Assembly: GCF_004342005.1 (NCBI RefSeq)
Contig: NZ_SMBX01000008.1
Location: 104,482 to 168,481, forward strand
Source: Paracandidimonas soli
Lineage (GTDB): Bacteria > Pseudomonadota > Gammaproteobacteria > Burkholderiales > Burkholderiaceae_B
Reading direction: 5' to 3'
Length of the DNA: 64,000 bases
The notes beneath the pieces were generated by a model, which was not told where the DNA came from, did no database searches, and saw only the letters and a list, made by a program, of their open reading frames with translations. The translations under genes were made by a program, and so were the position numbers. Position 1 is the stretch's first letter, and each line of letters starts with the position of its first letter. This document shows, one piece after another, positions 38,780 to 47,848 of the stretch.

Positions 38780-39533
38780 GCCGGTACGGAAAACGCTGTC
38801 CGAAGACGGTGTTGCGGAAATCCTGGTCGACCGCCCGGCGCAGCGCAACGCCATGACGATGGACATGTATGCCGCGCTGGTTGCGCATGTGCGTGCGTGC
38901 GCCCAGGACGAGCGCGTGCGCTGCGTGCTGCTGCGCGGCGCTGGCGGCCAGTCGTTCATCGCGGGCACCGACATCTCCTACTTCCAGGATTTTCGCGATG
39001 GGAGCGCAGGCATCGAATACGAAAAGCAGGTGGAAAGCGTGGTGGATGCGGTGGAGCGCCTGCCGGCGCCGACTGTCGCTGTGATCGACGGCTGGGCCGT
39101 AGGCGGCGGGCTGGCGCTGGCGGCCGCATGCGATTTTCGCGTATGCAGCGAAAAGTCACGTTTTGGCGTTCCTATTGCCCGCACCCTGTCCAATACGCTG
39201 TCGACGCGCAATCTGGCGCGCCTGGTCGCCGCTTTCGGCATGACGAGCGTCAAGCGCATGCTGATGCTGGCCGAGGCGCTGGATGCGCAGGAAGCGCGCC
39301 AGTGCGGTTTCGTCCATGCCGTTCATCCCGCCGAATCCCTGCAGGCCGAGGCGCATGCCCTGGCGCTGCGCCTCGGCGAACTGTCGCGGGTGACGCAGTC
39401 GGCGGTCAAGGAAAGCCTGCGGCGCTTGCTGATCGAGCAGAGCATGGAGGACGACGACCTGATCGAGAATGTTTACGGCAGCGCGTCGTTTCGACGGGGA
39501 GTGGAAGGGTTCCTGGGGCGCAGGCCGGCTTAG
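38772..39533 (+). CDS. enoyl-CoA hydratase/isomerase (crotonase) family protein
   Basis: 253 residues starting inside the CoA-transferase 3' end. Oxyanion-hole segments are present: FIAGTDISYF and DGWAVGGGLALAAACDFRV. The usual catalytic Glu in the FGxPE segment is replaced (FGVPIARTLSN), so the reaction may be an isomerisation or cleavage rather than plain hydration, or another acidic residue does the work. It is the last gene of the Bug-CaiB-crotonase operon, acting on the CoA ester formed by the preceding enzyme. Confidence 0.88.
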   Translation: MSEPVRKTLSEDGVAEILVDRPAQRNAMTMDMYAALVAHVRACAQDERVRCVLLRGAGGQSFIAGTDISYFQDFRDGSAGIEYEKQVESVVDAVERLPAPTVAVIDGWAVGGGLALAAACDFRVCSEKSRFGVPIARTLSNTLSTRNLARLVAAFGMTSVKRMLMLAEALDAQEARQCGFVHAVHPAESLQAEAHALALRLGELSRVTQSAVKESLRRLLIEQSMEDDDLIENVYGSASFRRGVEGFLGRRPA

Positions 39534-39562
39534 AAAGCGAGCAAGAGAAGCCGCGAAAACCA

Positions 39563-39590
39563 CTTGAAATTCATCTTCCGGACCTTATAT
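39563..39590 (+). promoter_or_regulatory. sigma-32 (RpoH)-type promoter for the Hsp20 gene
   Basis: CTTGAAA, a 13-base spacer, then CCTTATAT matches the heat-shock consensus (CTTGAAA and CCCCATNT) well, about 100 bases before the Hsp20 start. The long 5' leader could also fold as an RNA thermometer, but I see no clear hairpin over the ribosome site. Confidence 0.6.
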
Positions 39591-39692
39591 TCCAGATAGA
39601 GGTTCCCGGCGGATTCATCGCCGGAGGGCAGTCTTGCCGGCAAGGCTGGGAACAGGTTGTTGTTCATGATTGTCTTTTACAGGAGGTGAATG

Positions 39693-40196
39693 ATGAGTGT
39701 TCGTGATCTTGTCTCCTGGGGTCGGCGGAGCCAGGCTCCAGCAGTGTCTTCCCAAAGTACGGATCATCCGTTCATGTCGTTTCAGCGTGACATGAATCGC
39801 CTGTTTGACGATATGTTCAGGTCGTTCGACCTTGCCGCGCCTTCCGATGTATTCACGCCGGCGTTCACCGGCAACTGGCCGCGCCTGGAGGTCACGGACG
39901 GGGACAAGGCCCTGCAGGTGACGGCGGAACTGCCCGGCCTGGAGGAAAAGGATGTCGAACTGCTGCTGGAAGACGGCGTGCTGACCATCCGCGGAGAAAA
40001 GCAGGCCGAGAAACAGGACGACGCAAAGCAGTTTTCCGAACGGTTCTATGGCCGTTTCGAGCGTCGCCTGCGCCTGGGCTACGACATCGATGAAGAGAAC
40101 GTCAAAGCCAGTTTCAAGAACGGCGTCCTGACGATCGACCTGCCCAAGGACCAATCGGCCGGCTCACGCGTCAAGCGGATTGCGCTGAACCAGTGA
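39693..40196 (+). CDS. Hsp20/alpha-crystallin small heat-shock protein
   Basis: 167 residues. AGGAGG at 39681-39686 sits 6 bases from the ATG at 39693, favouring it over the ATG three bases earlier. The alpha-crystallin domain spans about 55-150 (WPRLEVTDGDKALQVTAELP, GVLTIRGEK, and the C-terminal FKNGVLTIDLPK). The final region, with basic KRIALNQ, is like other proteobacterial class A proteins. It is an ATP-independent holdase in the cytoplasm, probably induced by heat through the upstream RpoH-like promoter. Confidence 0.92.
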   Translation: MSVRDLVSWGRRSQAPAVSSQSTDHPFMSFQRDMNRLFDDMFRSFDLAAPSDVFTPAFTGNWPRLEVTDGDKALQVTAELPGLEEKDVELLLEDGVLTIRGEKQAEKQDDAKQFSERFYGRFERRLRLGYDIDEENVKASFKNGVLTIDLPKDQSAGSRVKRIALNQ

Positions 40197-40215
40197 CAGG
40201 CATGTGACCATGCAT

Positions 40216-40254
40216 CGGGCCCGGGTTGCCATGTGGCGTCCGGGCCCGTTTTTT
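40216..40254 (+). terminator. rho-independent terminator after Hsp20
   Basis: CGGGCCCGG and CCGGGCCCG form a perfect 9-bp stem with a 15-base loop, followed by TTTTTTA. It also lies just before the end of the convergent chrA gene. Confidence 0.85.
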
Positions 40255-40269
40255 ACATTGAGGCAGGCG

Positions 40270-41499
40270 TCAAGCCCCCATTCCCATGGCCCAGCCCGCA
40301 AGACCGGCCAGCAGCACGACGAATGCCGGAGGCAGGCGTCCGACCGTCAGCAACCCGAATGAGACCAGCGCCAGCCCGAAATCGGCCTTGCCGTGTATGG
40401 CGCTGCTCCAGACCGGGTCATAGAGGGCAGACAGCAGGATGCCGACAACGCCGGCATTGATGCCTGCCATGGCCTTCCGGATGCCGGTGCGATGGCGCAG
40501 GCTTTCCCAGAACGGTAATACGCCGACAAGGATAAAAAGCGCCGGCAGGAATATGGCCACCAGCAGTACGAGGCCGCCGGTCCAGCCATGCAGCGGTCCG
40601 TTGGCGATTGCTCCGAGGTAGGCGGAGAAGGTGAACAGGGGACCGGGGACGGCCTGGGCGGCGCCATAGCCTGCCAGGAAATCGGCATTGTCGACGATGC
40701 CGCCGGGTACGACTGTGGACTGCAATAGCGGCAGCACGACATGGCCGCCGCCAAAGACAAGCGCGCCGGAGCGGTAGATTCCTTCCAGCAGGGCGATTGT
40801 GGATGAGCCCGAGGTCGCGGCCCATAAGGGCAGGCCAATGAGAGGGATTGCGAACAGCAGCAATGCTGCGATGCCTGCCCTGCGTGAAACGGGATAGCGT
40901 CGGGCCTGTCCTCCGCCAGTCTGCGGCACGCTCGGGCTCAGCCATCCCAGTAATCCCGTTGCAGCAATGGCGGCGACCTGGCCCGCCGCCGAGGGAACGG
41001 TCATGGTCAGCAATGCCGCCAGGATGGCCATGGCGGCACGCGGTCTGTCCGGACACAACGACCTGGCCATGCCCCATACGGCCTGCGCCACGATGGCTAC
41101 GGCTACGACCTTGAGTCCCTGCACCCAGCCGGATCGGGCCATGTCCTCGTATTCTGAGAGCCCGAGAGCGAACAGGATCAGCGCGATGGCCGAAGGCAGG
41201 GTGAATCCGGTCCAGGCCGCCAGAAGACCCAGCCAGCCGGCGCGTTGCAATCCCAAGGCCATGCCGACCTGGCTGCTGGCTGGTCCCGGCAGGAACTGGC
41301 ACAGGGCGACCAGATCAGCATAGCTGCGGTCGTCCAGCCAGCGGCGGCGATCGACGAATTCCGAGCGGAAGTAGCCCAGGTGCGCTATGGGGCCGCCGAA
41401 GGATGTCAGGCCCAGCTTGAGAAAAGCGCCGAAGACCTCGGCTGGCGTGCCGGGTGCGGGTGGCGCTTTGCCATCCTTCGGATTTGTCGGATCCGTCAT
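40270..41499 (-). CDS. chrA: chromate transporter ChrA (two-domain CHR family)
   Basis: 409 residues from the ATG at 41499; a GTG at 41544 would add 15 residues. Two homologous CHR halves, each with several membrane helices: the first has GLTSFGGPIAHLGYFR and CQFLPGPASSQVGMALG, the second has ALVFGGGHVVLPLLQ and AQAVPGPLFTFSAYLGA. It exports chromate across the inner membrane, or in some branches moves sulfate-like ions. It stands alone; no chrB regulator is nearby. Confidence 0.9.
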   Translation of the reverse strand: MTDPTNPKDGKAPPAPGTPAEVFGAFLKLGLTSFGGPIAHLGYFRSEFVDRRRWLDDRSYADLVALCQFLPGPASSQVGMALGLQRAGWLGLLAAWTGFTLPSAIALILFALGLSEYEDMARSGWVQGLKVVAVAIVAQAVWGMARSLCPDRPRAAMAILAALLTMTVPSAAGQVAAIAATGLLGWLSPSVPQTGGGQARRYPVSRRAGIAALLLFAIPLIGLPLWAATSGSSTIALLEGIYRSGALVFGGGHVVLPLLQSTVVPGGIVDNADFLAGYGAAQAVPGPLFTFSAYLGAIANGPLHGWTGGLVLLVAIFLPALFILVGVLPFWESLRHRTGIRKAMAGINAGVVGILLSALYDPVWSSAIHGKADFGLALVSFGLLTVGRLPPAFVVLLAGLAGWAMGMGA

Positions 41500-41663
41500 T
41501 TGTGCGTAGCGTTTCGTGTCAGGCTGGAGTGTTCCCGTCTTCACTGTTCACTGTAGCGGCAGGCCGGGATGGGAGAGCGATAGTCTACGACACTTTCAGG
41601 CAGTTTTCCCGAGGTGGATGCCGTCGGTCGGTCCGGCAGGCCCCGGCACGGCAGCCCGGTCGG

Positions 41664-41691
41664 CTCCGTAAGCCGGACGCCGCTTACGGAG
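41664..41691. repeat. 10-bp perfect inverted repeat
   Basis: CTCCGTAAGC and GCTTACGGAG flank an 8-base spacer. It overlaps the stop codon of the glyoxalase-fold remnant and could end transcripts from the DUF1428 side. Confidence 0.55.
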
Positions 41692-41810
41692 TCTTGTCCC
41701 CCCTGCGCGCGGCTTCGATCCCGGCGATGTCGATCTTCCTCATCGTCATCATTGCCTCCATCGCGCGCCTTGCCGTGATCGAACCACAGGCAGGTGATCA
41801 TGTCTGTCAT
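41684..41810 (-). pseudogene. remnant of a PhnB-like VOC protein gene (ends joined, middle deleted)
   Basis: The start is intact (MTDMITCLWFDHGKAR, the usual N-terminus of the family), but the next bases, in a shifted frame, encode the usual C-terminus (RAMEAMMTMRKIDIAGIEAA) and a TAA. The stretch from ATG to TAA is 127 bases, so about 100 codons are missing and the frame is broken. It follows the DUF1428 gene by 10 bases on the same strand, a common pairing. The joint lies at a GCGCGC run that both flanks could have shared. Confidence 0.7.
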
Positions 41811-41820
41811 GCCGCTCCCT

Positions 41821-42183
41821 TCAGTTATCCAGTATGGGCATGAAGCCGCCGAAGATCATGCGTTTGCCGTCGAAGCACATCGGTTCGCACATCTCTTTCA
41901 TGCGCGGATCGTTCGTCATTTTTTCCATGACAGCGTTGCGCACTTCCTTGGAGGGGTACTCGAACCAGCTGAATACCACGGCTTCGTCCTCCTGCGCCTG
42001 GACCGCCCTGCGGAAATCGGTAACCTTGCCGTCGGGCACGTCGTCTTCCCAGCATTCCACCACGCGGGTTACGCCGAATTCCTTGAACAGGGGAACGCCT
42101 TTTGCGGCCATGTCCCGATACGCCTGCTTGTTGGCCCGAGGCACGGCCAATACGAATCCCTCGACGTATTTCATCTCACTCAT
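41821..42183 (-). CDS. DUF1428 family protein (YbaA-like)
   Basis: 120 residues. The family blocks KYVEGFVLAVPRANKQAYRDMA, the central CWEDDVPDGKVTDF and GGFMPILDN at the end are all present. The fold is a dimeric ferredoxin-like barrel; the function is unknown. It is divergent from a marR gene and followed by a VOC remnant, an arrangement common in proteobacteria and suggesting one MarR-controlled operon. Its first 52 bases are duplicated at 42425-42476. Confidence 0.88.
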   Translation of the reverse strand: MSEMKYVEGFVLAVPRANKQAYRDMAAKGVPLFKEFGVTRVVECWEDDVPDGKVTDFRRAVQAQEDEAVVFSWFEYPSKEVRNAVMEKMTNDPRMKEMCEPMCFDGKRMIFGGFMPILDN

Positions 42184-42266
42184 GTCATACTCCTTTGGAT
42201 ATAGGGAAGTACTGCAAGGTGCAACCACCCGGACGGCCATCCCGGGATTCTTCGAACTTGATTAAA

Positions 42267-42278
42267 GTTGATATCAAC
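42267..42278. promoter_or_regulatory. MarR operator candidate, copy 1
   Basis: GTTGATATCAAC is a perfect 12-base palindrome in the AT-rich divergent promoter, within the usual length of MarR sites. It is 15 bases from the truncated marR start and about 85 bases from the DUF1428 start. Confidence 0.65.
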
Positions 42279-42292
42279 ATAATAATGCAGCC

Positions 42293-42424
42293 ATGTCAAA
42301 GAAAATTCCATTTGAAACGACGCTGCATGTGCGCGACACCTGTCTGTGCCTGCATGTGCAGCGCGCCGCGCGTGCATTGGCCCGCCATTTCGACGAGGCC
42401 TTGCGGCCCGTAGGGTTGACCAAC
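42293..42424 (+). pseudogene. truncated 5' copy of marR (left unit of the duplication)
   Basis: It encodes the first 44 residues of the MarR protein (MSKKIPFETTLHVR onward), then runs out of register into the duplicated start of the DUF1428 gene on the opposite strand. It would give a 137-residue product with an unrelated tail. The matching DUF1428 head fragment is on the minus strand at 42425-42476. Confidence 0.8.
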
Positions 42425-42559
42425 TGGCCCGAGGCACGGCCAATACGAATCCCTCGACGTATTTCATCTCACTCATGTCATACTCCTTTGGATATAGGGA
42501 AGTACTGCAAGGTGCAACCACCCGGACGGCCATCCCGGGATTCTTCGAACTTGATTAAA

Positions 42560-42571
42560 GTTGATATCAAC
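42560..42571. promoter_or_regulatory. MarR operator candidate, copy 2
   Basis: Second copy of GTTGATATCAAC, in the right unit of the duplication, 15 bases before the intact marR start. Two sites could raise the local concentration of repressor. Confidence 0.65.
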
Positions 42572-42585
42572 ATAATAATGCAGCC

Positions 42586-43026
42586 ATGTCAAAGAAAATT
42601 CCATTTGAAACGACGCTGCATGTGCGCGACACCTGTCTGTGCCTGCATGTGCAGCGCGCCGCGCGTGCATTGGCCCGCCATTTCGACGAGGCCTTGCGGC
42701 CCGTAGGGTTGACCAACGGGCAGTTTTCGCTGCTGATGGCGCTGAATCGTCCCCAGCCGCCGGCCATCAAGCCCGTGGCGCAGTTGCTGGCCATGGATCG
42801 CACCACCTTGACCGCCGCGATCAAGCCGCTGGAGCGGCAAGGCCTGGTGAGGATCGATAGCGATCCCGACGACCGCCGTAGCCGCCTGCTGGCGTTGACG
42901 GAGAAAGGGCATCGGGTATTGTCGGAGGCTTTGCCCATCTGGACGAATGCACATGCCGAGTTCGACGCGCAACTGGGCGCCGAGGTCATGGAGGACCTGC
43001 GCGCGAGTTTGCGGATGCTGGCGTGA
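42586..43026 (+). CDS. MarR-family transcriptional regulator
   Basis: 146 residues. Winged helix-turn-helix around 50-100: PVAQLLAMDRTTLTAAIKPLERQ (recognition helix) and DPDDRRSRLLALTEKG (wing). The helical ends form the dimer interface. It is divergent from DUF1428 and probably represses both genes through the palindrome upstream. Its first 132 bases are duplicated just upstream. The ligand is unknown, often a small phenolic or oxidant in this family. Confidence 0.9.
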   Translation: MSKKIPFETTLHVRDTCLCLHVQRAARALARHFDEALRPVGLTNGQFSLLMALNRPQPPAIKPVAQLLAMDRTTLTAAIKPLERQGLVRIDSDPDDRRSRLLALTEKGHRVLSEALPIWTNAHAEFDAQLGAEVMEDLRASLRMLA

Positions 43027-43171
43027 ATAGGCCTTCTACAGGACGGGTGATTGGTATCAATATGGCTGCGGACGGTGTAATGTATCGTTGACGATGCTGT
43101 CTTTCGTTGCCTTGAGCCCGCAAGGCCTGCTTGAGGCTTTTCTCCCGACGTATGTATTGGATATTCGAGCC

Positions 43172-44512
<1,341 letters not shown>

Positions 44513-44586
44513 TGACGGCTGCGGCAAAAGTACTGGGCGCAGCGGTTCTGGCAGCGTCCGGGAAAGAGGAAGCGGCGGACTAGCCC

Positions 44587-45498
44587 ATGAAGCTCCTGCG
44601 CAGCCGGGCCGCATTCCTCCTCTTGGCCGTGTCGGCGCTTGTCCTGGTTCTGACCGGACAGCGGGCCGGCAGCGATACGTCGGAGGCGCGCCTGCTGCAT
44701 ATCGAGCCTTCCGAGTTCGCGCCCGTGGTGGTGTTCGAACAGTATGGCGAGCGCTGCATGAACTTCACCGAAATCGAAAGCAGCGGGCAGCAGACCTGCT
44801 TCCAACTGGACGATCCGGACAAGATGGTGTTCGCCTACACGCGTCTGATGGCCAGCGCCTTGCTGGCGAAGCCCGATCCGGCCTCGGTCCTGATCATCGG
44901 CCTGGGCGGCGGCACGCTGCCGGTCGCGCTGCACAAGCTGCTGCCGGAGGCCGTCATCGACACGGTGGAGCTGGATCCGGCGGTGCTGCGCGTGGCGCAG
45001 CGCTTTTTCGGCTACGAGACCGGCCCGCGCCAGCGGGTCCACGTGGAAGACGGGCGCGCGTTCGTCGAGAGGGCGGGCCGGGAAGGCCGGCGGTACGACA
45101 TGGTGATGCTGGATGCCTTCGGCGTCGACTATATCCCTGCCCATCTGCTCACGCTGGAGTTCTTGCGGCATGTGCGCAGCATCCTGGCGCCTGGCGGCCT
45201 GGTGGTTGCCAACTCCTTTACGCGCAGCCGGATGTACGAACGTGAATCGGCCACCTATGCCGCCGTATTCGGCGAGTTTTTCAATCTGCGCTCCGGATTG
45301 GGGGGCAATCGCGTCATTGTCGCTTCGGCGGGCGCCTTGTCGGACGAAACCTTGCTGCAGCGCAATGCCGCGATGCTGGCCGAACGCCTGAAGCCCTTCG
45401 GCATCGATGCGGAAGGCGCCGTGTCCCGGTTTTCAGTAGTGCGGGGCGAACATGAGGACGCGGAAATACTGCGCGACGAGCCGGATTATGGGAAATAG
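44587..45498 (+). CDS. spermidine synthase-like protein with N-terminal membrane anchor
   Basis: 303 residues. Residues 8-24 form a hydrophobic anchor or signal sequence. The rest is the aminopropyltransferase fold: GLGGGTLPVALHKLLP (nucleotide loop), DTVELDPAVLRVAQRFF, and VEDGRAFVER. The catalytic segment reads LDAFGVDYIPAHLLT instead of the classic DSSDP loop, as in the methyltransferase-like members, so polyamine synthesis is not assured. It follows gdhA by 74 bases and may be co-transcribed. Confidence 0.75.
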   Translation: MKLLRSRAAFLLLAVSALVLVLTGQRAGSDTSEARLLHIEPSEFAPVVVFEQYGERCMNFTEIESSGQQTCFQLDDPDKMVFAYTRLMASALLAKPDPASVLIIGLGGGTLPVALHKLLPEAVIDTVELDPAVLRVAQRFFGYETGPRQRVHVEDGRAFVERAGREGRRYDMVMLDAFGVDYIPAHLLTLEFLRHVRSILAPGGLVVANSFTRSRMYERESATYAAVFGEFFNLRSGLGGNRVIVASAGALSDETLLQRNAAMLAERLKPFGIDAEGAVSRFSVVRGEHEDAEILRDEPDYGK

Positions 45499-45567
45499 GC
45501 CGTATCCTCTCGCAGGATAGGCAAGTCGCGGCGCTCATGTCACAATGACCACGCGCCCAAGCGCAAG

Positions 45568-45672
45568 CCTCGTCGTTCACGACGAGGTCAAGCGAGGCAG
45601 TGTTACATACGGCGCCGCAGGCGCCTCCGTATGGTGGCGAGGAAGCTCCCGATCTCAGGAGGGAGTGACTCA
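45568..45672 (+). repeat. solitary TnpB right-end-like structured element, copy 3
   Basis: Three hairpins in a row: CCTCGTCG-TTCA-CGACGAGG at 45568-45587; a bulged stem at 45606-45633 (CATACGG/CCGTATG outside CGCC/GGCG); and the shared motif GCGAGGAAGCTCCCGA...GGGAGTGACTCA at 45637-45672. The layout resembles the omegaRNA 3' scaffold of a TnpB element without the nuclease. It lies between the spermidine synthase-like gene and dodecin. Confidence 0.55.
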
Positions 45673-45749
45673 CCCAGCGCCAGCCGTTCCGGCCTGGAGC
45701 GCCGAATTGGCAAGCGCTTTCTCATTTTCTGTCAGGAAGGAGAGCAGCG

Positions 45750-45968
45750 ATGACCGACAATCACGTCTACAAAAAGATCGAACTGGTGGGCTCGTCCACC
45801 AAGTCTTCCGACGACGCCATCGAGCAGGCTATCGTCCGTGCTTCCCAGACGCTGCGCAATATCGACTGGTTCGAGGTGGTTGAAACGCGAGGCCACATCA
45901 AAGACGGCAAAGTCGCGCACTGGCAGGTTGTCCTGCGGATCGGCATGCGGCTCGAACTCGACGATTGA
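45750..45968 (+). CDS. dodecin (flavin-storage protein)
   Basis: 72 residues, normal length. The start MTDNHVYKKIELVGSS, NIDWFEVVETRG with the flavin-stacking Trp, and HWQVVLRIG with the Gln that contacts the isoalloxazine ring are all diagnostic. Dodecin forms a hollow dodecamer that binds riboflavin or FMN and protects against photo-oxidation. AGGAAGGAGAG lies just before the ATG. Confidence 0.94.
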   Translation: MTDNHVYKKIELVGSSTKSSDDAIEQAIVRASQTLRNIDWFEVVETRGHIKDGKVAHWQVVLRIGMRLELDD

Positions 45969-46034
45969 GGGTGCGCAGCCGCAGGCTGGCTGCAGGCCGC
46001 CGGGCGCCGTCACGCTCAGCCTGCTGCCATGGCC

Positions 46035-46406
46035 TTACGGCAGCATGGCTTTCCACGGCAGGCAGGCGAAAGCCGGGGGAGGGCCCGGAATCTCTTCCGG
46101 AGTCAGGGAGCGTAATTCCGGCATGTGCATGACAATGTACTGGGCCGATTGAAGGATGGCGTCGTCCACGTGAACCGGGCTGTCGTATTGCCGGCCGGGT
46201 TCCGCCTCCTCCAGTATGGCCTCGCTCACTTCCAGCGTTTTGAGTATGCCTGCCAGCGGCTGTTCGTTGGCCAGGCGCGCATTGCCCGCGGCTCATTCCT
46301 CGAAGGTGATGCCATTGACGGGAGGCGGCAAGGTGCCGGCAGCCAGAGCGTGCAGCGAAAAGATGGAAAGGGCGACGGCAGCGGCATATCGAATGAGTCG
46401 TTTCAT
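46035..46406 (-). pseudogene. small secreted protein gene with an in-frame TGA
   Basis: From the ATG at 46406 the frame gives a signal peptide (KRLIRYAAAVALSIFSLHA, LAA cleavage) and then GITFEE, followed by TGA at 46293-46295. The same frame continues for another 86 codons with sensible composition (NEQPLAGILKTLEVSEAI and so on) to a TAG or equivalent at 46035, so this looks like one 123-residue gene with a nonsense codon at position 38. A restart at GTG 46229 would give a 64-residue cytoplasmic fragment. I recognise no family. Confidence 0.6.
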
Positions 46407-46615
46407 ATGTTTTTCTTGTTCCCGTAAGGCCCGCGTCATCATGCCATGCGTCGATCATGCCGCACGTAAAAAAAGTGACCTGGCTTTTCCGGGAAGGCGA
46501 ATACGGTTTCGCGCACAGTACAATTTTGGCGCTCGCCGGATTTTTTCTTCTCGACAGCGGTAGATATGCTTCCTGCGCGGCCGCTTTCCAGATTTCGATA
46601 GAAGGAATATGCACG

Positions 46616-47848
46616 ATGAAGCTTGTGGCGCTGACCTATGGCACCGAAGGCGACACGCGTCCCATTGCGGCGCTATGCCGGGCGCTGATGGACGCCGGGC
46701 ATGAGGTATCGCTGCTTGCGAATGAGGGCACGCTTGGAAGCGCGCGCAGCCTTGGCGTGCCGCATGCGGCATTGAGCGGGAATATCAAGGAAGACCTGGG
46801 ATCCCTGGTTGCCGAAGGCAGGGGAGTCAACGCCACCGTAGCCGGCCTGTCGCGCATTGCCAATGCCCAGGCGGAAAGCTGGATGAGGCAGGCCGTGCAG
46901 GCCTCCGACGGCTGCGATGGAATCATCGTTGCCGGCCTGACGGCGTTTATCGGTTTGTCGGTGGCCGAGTATCGCGGGATCCCCATTGTCGGCGCAGGCA
47001 TGATTCCGATTTCTCCAACGCGCGCGTTCGCGTCGCCTTTCATTCCTCCTGGAGCGTGTCCTTCAATTTTCAACAAGGCGAGCCATCATCTGGTCAACTG
47101 GATGTTGTGGCTGTCGTTCCGGAAGGCGACCAACCAGGCCAGGAAACGGGTATTGGACCAGGGACCGCGACACAGTCTGTGGGCCGGGCATCCGATGCTG
47201 TACGGCGTTTCTCCCGCATTGCTGCCGGAGCCTCGCGATTGGCCGGAGAATGCAAAGCTGTGCGGGCAGTGGCTGGGGCCCGCCGATTCATGGGAGCCGG
47301 CCCCTGAATTGCAGGCTTTTCTGGATGCTGGCGAACCTCCGATCTACCTGGGGTTCGGCGGCATGGTCGGGTTCGACCGGGAAGCCTTGGCGCGAGTCCT
47401 GATCGATGTCCTGGAGGGGGAGAGGGTGGTCTTTCATCCCGGATGGTCGGGCTTGCCGGAAACATCGTTGCCGGATAATTTTCACGTGATCGGAAACACG
47501 CCGCATGATTGGCTCTTTCCGCGCATGTCGCTGGTCATCCATCATGGCGGAAGCGGAACGGCGCATTCGGCGTGCCGTGCCGGGGTTCCTTCCGTCGTCT
47601 TGCCGTTTGCCGGCGATCAGTTTTTCTGGGGGCGGCAACTGGAGCGTCTGGGCGTGGCCGCCGCGCCGGTCTCGACAAAGCAGCTGAGCTCCGATGTCGC
47701 CAGGCAGGCCGTCCGGTTCGCCAGGTCCGCAGCGGCGAAATCCAGGGCATCGAAGCTGGGGCATGCGATGTCGCAAGAAAACGGGACAGCGGCGGCAGTG
47801 GCGGCGATTGCATCGATACTGGAAAGTTGTGAAAGCGGTCTAGGATGA
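46616..47848 (+). CDS. GT1-type glycosyltransferase (UDP-glucuronosyl/rhamnosyl-like)
   Basis: 410 residues from the ATG at 46616, with GAAGGA upstream. A GT-B fold: the N-terminal half binds the acceptor (MKLVALTYGTEGDTRPI start, typical of the MGT/rhamnosyltransferase group), and the C-terminal half has the nucleotide-sugar signature HHGGSGTAHSACRAGVPSVV followed by PFAGDQFFWGRQ. It transfers a sugar to a lipid or small natural product; related enzymes glycosylate sterols, hydroxy-fatty acids and antibiotics. No linked biosynthetic genes are visible. It converges on the broken COG0523 gene, overlapping by 9 bases. Confidence 0.88.
   Translation: MKLVALTYGTEGDTRPIAALCRALMDAGHEVSLLANEGTLGSARSLGVPHAALSGNIKEDLGSLVAEGRGVNATVAGLSRIANAQAESWMRQAVQASDGCDGIIVAGLTAFIGLSVAEYRGIPIVGAGMIPISPTRAFASPFIPPGACPSIFNKASHHLVNWMLWLSFRKATNQARKRVLDQGPRHSLWAGHPMLYGVSPALLPEPRDWPENAKLCGQWLGPADSWEPAPELQAFLDAGEPPIYLGFGGMVGFDREALARVLIDVLEGERVVFHPGWSGLPETSLPDNFHVIGNTPHDWLFPRMSLVIHHGGSGTAHSACRAGVPSVVLPFAGDQFFWGRQLERLGVAAAPVSTKQLSSDVARQAVRFARSAAAKSRASKLGHAMSQENGTAAAVAAIASILESCESGLG

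Larger units (their letters stand above)
42132..42717. repeat. tandem duplication of a 293-bp divergent promoter segment
   Basis: The 293 bases at 42132-42424 are repeated at 42425-42717; I found no difference by eye. Each unit holds the first 52 bases of DUF1428 (minus strand), the intergenic region with the MarR-type palindrome, and the first 132 bases of marR (plus strand). The outer copies of both genes are intact, so each gene keeps one promoter and the middle holds two head fragments. Perfect identity means the event is recent, or an assembly artefact. Confidence 0.9.

Noticed and set aside
42180..42533. 117-codon minus-strand frame and the 137-codon plus-strand frame in the duplicated region
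   Set aside because: Both are products of reading across the duplication joint and do not represent new genes.
46293..46295. Selenocysteine codon in the small secreted protein gene
   Set aside because: Only one TGA, no selenoprotein family resemblance and no obvious SECIS-like hairpin just downstream; a nonsense mutation is simpler.
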